Position numbers and translations under genes: made by a program. The notes below the pieces were generated by a model. It searched no databases, was not told where the DNA came from, and saw only the letters and a list, made by a program, of their open reading frames with translations. 48,440 bases of DNA, from the NCBI GenBank assembly GCA_964459305.1, contig CAYWNA010000081.1, positions 1 through 48,440 of the forward strand. Direction: 5' to 3'. Within the stretch, counting starts at the first letter, position 1; each line of letters opens with the position of its first letter. This DNA is from CAYWNA01 sp964459305 (GTDB lineage: Bacteria; Planctomycetota; Planctomycetia; Pirellulales; Pirellulaceae). This document shows positions 42,147 through 48,440 of this stretch, one piece after another.

Positions 42147-43541
42147 TCAGGAAAAGTCTGTATGAGCAGCCGCCTTGGCATTGTCGCTGGCGACTTCCAC
42201 GTGGCGTCTTCGCAGATGCCGCAACTCCAAGAAGAGCCACGTGCCCGTTAGGAGGGAAGAACACAGATCGGCGGTCGGGATGGCTGCCCAGACACCGTTG
42301 AGGCCAAAGAAGTACGGCAGCAACAGGATGGCGGGAATGAGAATCAGCACCTGCCTCGAAAGTCCAAGGAACAACGCCTGTTTCGGCTTGCCTACGGCTT
42401 GAAAATAGCTGGCGCCGACGATCTGAAAGCCGATTATCGGAAACATTACGAGGCAGATGCGAATGGCGTGCGTTCCCAGTTGCATGAGCGATTCGTCTTC
42501 GCGGTTGAACAACCCGATCACCTGAGAAGGGAAGATCATGACGACAAGAAACCCCGCTAGGCAAATCGCCGTGGCAAAGAGGACTGCTGCCTGAAGTGCC
42601 TTCTTCACGCGGTCGAACTTTCTGGCCCCGTAGTTGTAACCGATAATGGGCTGTGCCCCCTGATTGATGCCAAAGATCGGCATGGCGATGAACAGGGCCG
42701 CCGCATGAATGATCCCTATCACCGAGATCGCCAAATCGCCTCCATGCACACGAAGTTGGTTGTTCAGAATCGAGTTCATGACGCTGGCGGCCATTTGCAT
42801 CGCAAACATCGGAGAACCGATGGCGACGATCGGGGCACAGATGGACCAGCGTAATCTCAGGTTTCCGGCGCGAAGTTTCAGCAGACTCTTGCCTCGCAGA
42901 AAGTAACTCAAGACCCATAGGGAAGACACCGCCTGCGCGGTGACCGTCGCGGCTGCGGCCCCTCGCATTCCCCAGCCAAAGCCAAACAAGAAGATCGGGT
43001 CGAGGACGGTGTTCAGCAGTGCCCCGATCAGCATGGTGTACATGGCGATCCGGGGATTGCCCTCGCCACGGATCAGAGCATTCAGTCCGAAACCCACGGC
43101 CTGAAGAACGGAGCCGGCGACGATGATCTGCAAGTAATCGCGGGCGCAAGGAAGTATCTGCTCGCTGGCGCCGAACACCTTCAGAAGTTGGTCAAGGAAC
43201 GTCAGCCCGATTATGGTCAGCAGAAAAGAGACTGCCACGAGTAACACGACAGCATTTCCCAGGACCCGTTCCGCCTCGTCCTTCTTCTGTTCCCCAAGCC
43301 GGATTGAGACCAATGCCGCCGCCCCGTATCCGACCAACATGCTGAAGGCCATCAGGATCAACATAAAAGGGAACGAGACCGTTGTGCCGGCAATTCCCTC
43401 CGGCCCGACTGCCTGACCGACAAAAACCCGATCCACGACGTTGTAAAGGGCCTGCGCCAACATTCCCACGATGGCAGGCGCGGAGAACTTCAGCAGAAGG
43501 TATGGAATGCTTCCTTCGCCTAGTCTTTGCGAACGATCCAT
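42147..43541 (-). CDS. MATE-family multidrug/Na+ efflux transporter
   Basis: 464-aa polytopic MATE exporter (about 12 TM segments) that pumps cationic drugs or metabolites out using H+ or Na+. Hallmarks are LKFSAPAIVGMLAQALYNVV (TM1), VFVGQAVGPEGIAGTTVSFP (TM2), GYGAAALVSIRLGEQKKDEA, GFGLNALIRGEGNPRIAMYT, and QGAQPIIGYNYGARKFDRVK. The sequence has two homologous halves. The ATG at 43541 (MDRSQRLGEG) is the natural start; the frame extends 64 codons further but without homologous features, and there is no strong ribosome site at either. The subfamily is of the DinF/NorM-like bacterial type; substrates are not assigned. Confidence 0.93.
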   Translation of the reverse strand: MDRSQRLGEGSIPYLLLKFSAPAIVGMLAQALYNVVDRVFVGQAVGPEGIAGTTVSFPFMLILMAFSMLVGYGAAALVSIRLGEQKKDEAERVLGNAVVLLVAVSFLLTIIGLTFLDQLLKVFGASEQILPCARDYLQIIVAGSVLQAVGFGLNALIRGEGNPRIAMYTMLIGALLNTVLDPIFLFGFGWGMRGAAAATVTAQAVSSLWVLSYFLRGKSLLKLRAGNLRLRWSICAPIVAIGSPMFAMQMAASVMNSILNNQLRVHGGDLAISVIGIIHAAALFIAMPIFGINQGAQPIIGYNYGARKFDRVKKALQAAVLFATAICLAGFLVVMIFPSQVIGLFNREDESLMQLGTHAIRICLVMFPIIGFQIVGASYFQAVGKPKQALFLGLSRQVLILIPAILLLPYFFGLNGVWAAIPTADLCSSLLTGTWLFLELRHLRRRHVEVASDNAKAAAHTDFS

Positions 43542-43773
43542 TGTTGCTCGATGCCCATCCGTATCACGGTGTGTTCCCAGGCAGGACTGCAAAGGCTTTG
43601 GCCGCCGCTCCCTATCGTAACCTGCAACATGGGCGAAAGGACATGCCCCCTCGTGCCGCTGCGGACACAATCCTGCAAGACGGCACCCGTTGTTCGTGCT
43701 ACTGACAGGGGGTAAACTGACGTCTCCTGGCAACGCGGTTTTCAGGCATGCGACCCGCGGCCAAGTCTGCCCC

Positions 43774-43836
43774 GTAGCCGAACTCGCCAGAGTTTGGTTT
43801 TCCCTACGCTCTCCAAAGTCTGGCGACTTCGGCTAC
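43774..43836. repeat. palindromic element of the gtagccgaa type, copy 2
   Basis: The arms gtagccgaactcgccagagt + ttgg (43774-43797) and its inverted counterpart 43813-43836 are the same element as at 24375-24441, with the same two internal mismatches (c/g, g/c). Here it is intergenic. Confidence 0.88.
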
Positions 43837-43867
43837 ATGCAGAAAAGCGTGATACCTTCAGGTGGTC

Positions 43868-44521
43868 ATGAAGTTGAAGCCAGAACATATTCGAGAAGCC
43901 CGCCGTCATCTTCGGGTTGCCGATCCCGTGATGAAGGTCATGATCGATGCGGTTGGACCGTTCACATTGCGGTTTGAACGGGATCGATTCGGGTTGCTGA
44001 TTCGTTCCATCGTTTCGCAGCAGATTTCGACGGCGGCAGCGCGCGCGATCCGCAAACGGCTGCAGGAGGTTGCTGGTCCAGATGGCTTCACCGCCGCAAA
44101 CCTCGCCAGACTTACCGGCGATCAACTCAGATCTGCCGGTTTGTCGCTGCAAAAGGCCTCTTACATCACCGACTTGGTGTCCAAAGTGAACGACGGGACG
44201 GTTGACCTTCGACAAATCGGGCGGCTATCCGACGAGCGGGTCGTGGAGAAACTCACGCAGGTCAAGGGGATCGGGCGGTGGACAGCGCAGATGTTTCTGA
44301 TCTTCTCACTGGGGCGCCCAGACGTTTTCCCGCACGCGGACCTTGGCGTGCGAACTGCGATCCGCAATCGTTACGGCCTGGATGAACTGCCGGACAGAGA
44401 GACAAGCCTTCGCATTGCCGAGCCCTGGCGGCCATACGCTTCGGTAGCAAGCTGGTACTGTTGGCGAACGCTTGATTTGGCCCGAAACGAGGAAACGGTG
44501 GCAAAAGGATATCCGTCGTAG
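43868..44521 (+). CDS. DNA-3-methyladenine glycosylase, AlkA/HhH-GPD family
   Basis: 217-aa DNA repair glycosylase of the HhH-GPD superfamily that removes alkylated purines to start base-excision repair. SIVSQQISTAAARAIRKRLQ is the characteristic first helix region; LTQVKGIGRWTAQMFLIFSL has the helix-hairpin-helix (residues about 132-140) that binds DNA, and FPHADLGVRTAIRNRYG contains the catalytic Asp (D158). There is no Cys cluster, so it is not an MutY/Nth-type iron-sulfur enzyme, consistent with AlkA/MpgII-like proteins of about 200-230 aa. The ATG 43868 is preceded by aggtgg at short spacing; GTG 43862 is possible. It stands alone downstream of a palindromic element. Confidence 0.92.
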   Translation: MKLKPEHIREARRHLRVADPVMKVMIDAVGPFTLRFERDRFGLLIRSIVSQQISTAAARAIRKRLQEVAGPDGFTAANLARLTGDQLRSAGLSLQKASYITDLVSKVNDGTVDLRQIGRLSDERVVEKLTQVKGIGRWTAQMFLIFSLGRPDVFPHADLGVRTAIRNRYGLDELPDRETSLRIAEPWRPYASVASWYCWRTLDLARNEETVAKGYPS

Positions 44522-44628
44522 ATGTGACCGGTCTGTTCCGCGACAGCACGGGATTCGGTTGCCTCCGGCCTTTGAGCCCCCTCTGCCCCTAGTGGTTTCG
44601 AGTTCCGCCGCTGAAGAGCAGTACAACA

Positions 44629-44657
44629 TTGCTCCGAATCGCTGGCGCGGCTACAAT
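44629..44657 (+). promoter_or_regulatory. sigma-70-like promoter for the kdsC operon
   Basis: TTGCTC (44629-44634), a 17-nt spacer and TACAAT (44652-44657). It directly precedes the kdsD-like stub and kdsC. Confidence 0.5.
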
Positions 44658-44694
44658 TCCCGCGTCCTACGTCAGGAAAGCCGTCACCGTGAGC

Positions 44695-44808
44695 ATGGAA
44701 CCCGTCAGCCGTTCGGCCTTTCTTAACGCGTTCGGAGGATTGCGTGCATCCCGCGAGATCGCTCGCACGGAGGGGCAAGCACTGCTATCACTGTTGGATG
44801 GAGCTTAA
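44695..44808 (+). pseudogene. kdsD-like N-terminal stub
   Basis: ATG 44695 (or GTG 44689) to TAA 44808 encodes about 37 residues: SAFLNAFGGLRASREIARTE then GQALLSLLDGA. That pattern, a basic helix then R-E-x-x-R-T-E-x-x-A-L-x-x-L, resembles the N terminus of arabinose-5-phosphate isomerases (KdsD/KpsF), whose remaining 290 residues are absent. It ends 5 bp before the kdsC ATG. In many genomes kdsD directly precedes kdsC, so this looks like a deletion relic; a functional short leader is the alternative. Confidence 0.4.
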
Positions 44809-44813
44809 CGTAC

Positions 44814-45335
44814 ATGAGTATTGACGACCGATGCAAAAGGATAGAGCTGATTCTATCCGACGTGGATGGCGTCATGACCGACGGTGGGGTTTTGTACGAC
44901 AACCAAGGCATTGAAATCAAGAAATTCAGTATCCGTGACGGTTTGGGCATCAGACTTTGGCAGAAGGCTGGACTCAAATTCGGTGTGCTCACCGCACGTA
45001 CTTCGCACATCGTCAAAGTGCGCGCGGCGGAACTGGGCATCGAAATCGTCCGCCAGGGATTCGAGGATAAGCTGCCAGTAGCCAAGGAAGTGATGACCGA
45101 ATTGGGGTTATCGCCCGAGCAGGTCTGTTTCATCGGCGATGATCTTACCGATGTGCCCGTCATGCGATACGTCGGACTGGGCGTCGCTGTGGCCGATGCC
45201 GCGCCGGAGGTCTGTGAGGCCGCTGATCATGTGACCCGCATTCCCGGCGGCCGGGGTGCCGTGCGCGAAACGGTTGAGGTCCTGCTGAAATCGAAGAATC
45301 GATGGGAGGGTCTGATTCGAGACTATCTGACCTAG
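44814..45335 (+). CDS. kdsC: 3-deoxy-D-manno-octulosonate 8-phosphate phosphatase (KdsC)
   Basis: 173-aa HAD-family phosphatase that dephosphorylates KDO 8-phosphate in the biosynthesis of the inner-core LPS sugar. The HAD motif I is LSDVDGVMTDG (D16 nucleophile, D18 acid/base), followed by the KdsC-specific FSIRDGLGIRLWQKAGLKFG, motif II in VLTARTS, the lysine in EDKLPVAKEV, and the magnesium-binding motif FIGDDLTDVPVM (D109, D110, D113). The length is typical of the tetrameric C0-cap type. The start follows the kdsD-like stub. The next gene is an LptC/LptA-like protein, as in the kdsD-kdsC-lptC-lptA order of proteobacteria, which supports the call. Confidence 0.95.
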   Translation: MSIDDRCKRIELILSDVDGVMTDGGVLYDNQGIEIKKFSIRDGLGIRLWQKAGLKFGVLTARTSHIVKVRAAELGIEIVRQGFEDKLPVAKEVMTELGLSPEQVCFIGDDLTDVPVMRYVGLGVAVADAAPEVCEAADHVTRIPGGRGAVRETVEVLLKSKNRWEGLIRDYLT

Positions 45336-45401
45336 AGCATTTGCGTCCTATCCCGTGCAACGAGGGGGCCTGACTCCGGCCTACGTTCCAGAATCGCTGC
45401 C

Positions 45402-48389
45402 ATGTTCTCCAACCTGACACGTATCGTCACCAGCTTTGCGGCCGTCCTCGGCGCCTACTTGGCGTATTCCTTCGCCGCCGTGCCGTTTATCGAACCCTCT
45501 GTCGCGGTGCGAGGACCGGGGGCCCCCGTCTCTGGACCTCCTCCGGTCGATGAGTTCGGCGAGCATGAACTGGGAGTTCTATTTCCGCGCGGCTCGTGGG
45601 AGTTGGACAATCCGACGATCCTGGAAACCGACAACGGAATGCTGTTGATCAAGGACTACGCTCCGCTAAGCGATGGTAGCCTGGAGCTAGAGCCCTGCAC
45701 GATGATCCTGTACACGTCACCGGACAAGAGCGATGGGGACAAGAAGGGCCGCTGCGTGGTGTTGCAGTCCAAGAGAGCGGTTTTGAGATCCGACGAGCCC
45801 ATGAATCCGGTGCAAGGAAAGCTCGGTAGGCTGGAGGGCGGTAGACTGGAGGGCCCGGTTACGATCCGCAGCCCAGAGAGCCGTCCCGGCGCGGGCGACG
45901 ACCTGCAATTCCTGACTCGCGATGTCGAGATTTCGCAGGGGCAGATTTTGGCCCCGCACAACGTCGACTTCCGGTACGGCAAGAACCACGGCAGCGGGAA
46001 AGACCTGGTTGTCACCATGGAGCCGACCGAAGGTGAAGATAGCGAGGGCAGTGGCAAGCTGGCCTTCGGCAAGCTCAAGACACTCAAACTGACGAAATTG
46101 AACGAGCTTCATCTGCAGGTTGACGAGCCGGACGACATCGGGCAGAACGAGCGCCGTTCGAATGAAGAGAATCCAGAGTCTTCGACAGACGTAGTCATCA
46201 CCTGTAAAGGCCCATTCAAGTTCGACTTTCAGCAGCAGATTGCTACATTCGAACGAGACGTCGGCCTGTTACGTCTGAATCCCGACGGTCCTAGCGACCG
46301 GTTGAATTGCCAATGGCTGACGACCCATTTCTACTCTCCCAACGACAAGGCGGGTTCCAGCGCGACCGACGACTCAGAGCTCACCGACCTTTCATCGCTG
46401 AAGATCGAACGAATCGAAGCTAGAGGAACCCCGGCGGTTCTGCGAGCGCCCTCCCATTCGGCCAGCGCACGCGGCGAAGTGTTGGAATACAACCTTCGTA
46501 CGAAGCGCATATGGATCGAGGACAGCAACAAGGTAATGCTGCGTCATGAGCAGGACCAGATCGAGGCCCGCAATGTCGAATATCGACTGGGCGACCGAGG
46601 CCGGTTGGGCGTCTTGCGGGCCGAAGGGCCGGGTGTCATTCGAGGCGTATTGCCCGATGACCCTCGAAAGACCTTCGAGGCGATGTGGGACGAGCAACTG
46701 GTCATGCAACCCGATCAGGGCGACCACGCCATCTCTTTGAATTCCGGGGCCGTCGTTCGCTACTTTGGTGTGGGTGAGTTCGCCGCCGACAAGATCCATG
46801 TTTGGCTGCATGAAGTCCCTCGTCCGTCGACGGAAAACGGCAAACGGCGTTTTGCCTATCAGCCGGTCCGCATGTTGGCCGAGCGAGATGTGAAAATCGA
46901 CTCGTGGCGATTGTCGGGGCAGACGCAAAGAGCCGAGGTTTGGATTCGGTACGAAGGCGAGATCAAGCGTATCGACAGCGGTCACGATGGCAGCCAGACA
47001 GGGCCCGATAGCCAGCCCAACAACGGCCAATTCATGCCAGGCGAGCTCATTGCCTCGCCACAGGACGCAAGTCGTTCGCAACAGAAGTTCCAGCTCGCAT
47101 GCGAGGCAGTGCAGCTTCAACTGGTGCGGCAGGGCAAACGGATGGCGGTTGAACGTTTGATCATCGAAGGCGGCGTCCGCTTGCGGGAAATCCAGACAGA
47201 CAAGCCGGACGAGTCACCCATTGAGATCAAAGGCGACATCGTACGAGTCGATCATGCGAACAACGCACATGCCCGCGTGCATGTTGAAGGAACCGATGCG
47301 CTCGTCTCCGCTCGCGGTTTGACCATCCACGGAGACGACATCCAGGTGGAGCGAGGCGAGAATCACATGGCGATTGAAGGGCCGGGCAGCATGGTTCTCC
47401 CGGCTCGAGGTGGCTCGACTCCTGAACGCCAAGGGCATGGCCCGCCGCAGAACCCCGCTTCGCCCATGACGGTCAGTTGGAAAGGCCGCATGGAGTTCGT
47501 CGACGGCCGTACGGCCAAGTTCTTTGGCGATGTCCACGTGCGTGGTGTTCAGACGACTCGCCGTGGCGAAACGTTGGACCTGTTGGCCATGGGGCACGAG
47601 CTAGACGCGACGTTAAATCACGCGGTCGATTTTTCCAAGACGAAACAGGACCCCGACCTGGACATTCAGCAGTTGGCATTTCGCGGCAGTGTGTTCCTGC
47701 AAAACCGAACAAGCCAACAAGGGAAACAGACCTCCTTCGATCAGATGCAGGTTCGCGATTTGACCATCGACCGAGCATCGGGACGTTTGCACGCCAACGG
47801 CCCCCGGGCGTGGTGTAGTTCCGTCCGTTACGGAGACAGCTTGCCGACAAACGATTCCAAGCCACGCGAAGAGGTCGGCAGCGCCAAGGACTCGGATTTG
47901 ATCTACGTACGAGTCCAATTCGAAGACGAGCTTGTCGGCAACATGGAACATCGCGAGATGGAGTTCCGCGGTCTCGTGAACACGATCTATGGTCCCGTTG
48001 CCGCTTGGGACCAGACGTTGGATCCGGACCCGCCGGACGGTCCTGCGAAGGACGTGTTCTTGCTGACCAGCGACCGGCTGGCGATGGCACAAATCGGCCC
48101 GCGTGTCGATGACGGAAAAACGCCGATCGAGTTGATGGCCTATGGGGACGCGACCATCGAAGGCAAGGGATTCACAGCCCGCGGTTGGCGGATCTCCTAT
48201 GCCAGAGCCAAAGATATGTTGATTCTGGAAGGCGACGGCCGAAGCGATGCCAAGTTGTGGTTGAAGGGGAGCACCACACCGAACGTGGCGGCCCGCCAGA
48301 TTCGCTTCTGGACCCAAAGCCAACGCTACGAAATGAATGACGGCTCGATGCTGGACTTGAGCCGAATGGGATCAGGTGTCAGACTCTAG
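45402..48389 (+). CDS. giant LptC/LptA-like LPS transport protein (OstA-like repeats)
   Basis: 995-aa protein with one N-terminal membrane segment (about 5-32, VTSFAAVLGAYLAYSFAAVP) and an otherwise periplasmic beta-rich chain. Repeated units of the OstA/LptA beta-jellyroll kind follow one after the other, for example RDVEISQGQILAPHNVDFRY, EARGTPAVLRAPSHSASARG, AEGPGVIRGVLPDDPRKTFE, IIEGGVRLREIQTDKPDESP and AYGDATIEGKGFTARGWRIS. Each has the strand-turn pattern of LptA/LptD N-domains with G-x-(V/A)-x-(V/A). With KdsC upstream, it is the LptC-LptA equivalent of planctomycetes, forming the bridge that carries LPS to the outer membrane. Individual repeats cannot be counted reliably by eye. The ATG lacks a clear ribosome site. 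LptB would be expected next. Confidence 0.75.
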   Translation: MFSNLTRIVTSFAAVLGAYLAYSFAAVPFIEPSVAVRGPGAPVSGPPPVDEFGEHELGVLFPRGSWELDNPTILETDNGMLLIKDYAPLSDGSLELEPCTMILYTSPDKSDGDKKGRCVVLQSKRAVLRSDEPMNPVQGKLGRLEGGRLEGPVTIRSPESRPGAGDDLQFLTRDVEISQGQILAPHNVDFRYGKNHGSGKDLVVTMEPTEGEDSEGSGKLAFGKLKTLKLTKLNELHLQVDEPDDIGQNERRSNEENPESSTDVVITCKGPFKFDFQQQIATFERDVGLLRLNPDGPSDRLNCQWLTTHFYSPNDKAGSSATDDSELTDLSSLKIERIEARGTPAVLRAPSHSASARGEVLEYNLRTKRIWIEDSNKVMLRHEQDQIEARNVEYRLGDRGRLGVLRAEGPGVIRGVLPDDPRKTFEAMWDEQLVMQPDQGDHAISLNSGAVVRYFGVGEFAADKIHVWLHEVPRPSTENGKRRFAYQPVRMLAERDVKIDSWRLSGQTQRAEVWIRYEGEIKRIDSGHDGSQTGPDSQPNNGQFMPGELIASPQDASRSQQKFQLACEAVQLQLVRQGKRMAVERLIIEGGVRLREIQTDKPDESPIEIKGDIVRVDHANNAHARVHVEGTDALVSARGLTIHGDDIQVERGENHMAIEGPGSMVLPARGGSTPERQGHGPPQNPASPMTVSWKGRMEFVDGRTAKFFGDVHVRGVQTTRRGETLDLLAMGHELDATLNHAVDFSKTKQDPDLDIQQLAFRGSVFLQNRTSQQGKQTSFDQMQVRDLTIDRASGRLHANGPRAWCSSVRYGDSLPTNDSKPREEVGSAKDSDLIYVRVQFEDELVGNMEHREMEFRGLVNTIYGPVAAWDQTLDPDPPDGPAKDVFLLTSDRLAMAQIGPRVDDGKTPIELMAYGDATIEGKGFTARGWRISYARAKDMLILEGDGRSDAKLWLKGSTTPNVAARQIRFWTQSQRYEMNDGSMLDLSRMGSGVRL

Positions 48390-48411
48390 TCGCGGTCGCG
48401 AACCTGCAGTT

Positions 48412-48440
48412 GTGAGTTACGCTTGCCGCCGCCAGCTAAG
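48412..48440 (+). CDS. possible start of the next gene (cut by window edge)
   Basis: GTG 48412 opens a frame (VSYACRRQL) that continues to the edge, 23 bp after the preceding stop. By operon order an lptB-type ATPase could begin here, but ten residues are too few to judge. Confidence 0.12.

Noticed and set aside
1..48440. tRNA, rRNA and CRISPR arrays
   Set aside because: I looked for T-loop consensus (ggttcgaatc type), for conserved rRNA segments and for regular direct repeats with spacers. None was found. The ggttcaagc near 19123 has no cloverleaf around it.

Overview
The window reads as chromosomal DNA of a Gram-negative planctomycete, probably of the Pirellulales/Planctomycetales type. 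This is inferred from gene content, not from a marker gene: two Tat-exported Gfo/Idh/MocA oxidoreductases, two FGly sulfatases, PQQ-type and PD40 beta-propellers, a secreted methyltransferase-propeller fusion, a cupin/carboxypeptidase-regulatory lipoprotein-like protein, a DUF5060 glycosidase with a calcium-binding tail, and an LPS-assembly protein with an LptC-like anchor. No rRNA, tRNA, CRISPR array or intact insertion sequence was found.

Layout. 1-2.8 kb: an undefined left edge, an oxidoreductase (-) and a broken gene (-). 2.8-13 kb (+): a glycan-use block with a PQQ-like propeller, a DUF5060/clan GH-A glycosidase, an LctP-type permease, a GH127 beta-L-arabinofuranosidase-like enzyme and an MFS sugar porter, with tails of deleted propeller genes between them. 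It ends in a carbohydrate-binding gene cut off by an IS110-like relic. 13-20.6 kb: small unknowns, two sulfatases, a cupin protein (-) and a PD40 propeller. 20.7-24.1 kb: a polysaccharide O-acetylation unit (unknown exported protein, AlgI-type MBOAT, AlgX/AlgJ-type SGNH protein). 24.3-33 kb (+): a discoidin-domain protein, a second oxidoreductase, the methyltransferase-propeller fusion and a heparinase II/III-like lyase. 33-35.4 kb: an ECF sigma factor and membrane partner (-), then a frameshifted sigma relic. 35.6-39.9 kb (-): a BlaI repressor and a BlaR1-type M56 protease whose sensor is replaced by two secretin-like modules, with a legible promoter/operator. 40-44.5 kb: a promoter-to-terminator interval without a good ORF, a small membrane protein, an RRM protein (-), a MATE pump (-) and an AlkA-like DNA glycosylase. 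44.6-48.4 kb (+): a kdsD-like N-terminal stub, kdsC and a giant LptC/LptA-like protein, the LPS synthesis/transport order.

Together the genes suggest uptake and breakdown of sulfated or uronic/arabinofuranosyl polysaccharides, O-acetylation of an exported polysaccharide, and envelope upkeep.

The strongest unusual signals are: (i) the heparinase-like lyase carries two about 150-residue carbohydrate-binding-like modules inserted inside its own fold, and one appears to be a circular permutation of the other; (ii) the BlaR1-double-secretin fusion with its own operator; (iii) a possible structured RNA or attenuated leader at 40.2-40.66 kb; (iv) several families of long palindromic elements, one of which forms the N-terminal coding region of a gene; (v) heptamer tandem repeats and other in-frame insertions inside coding sequence.
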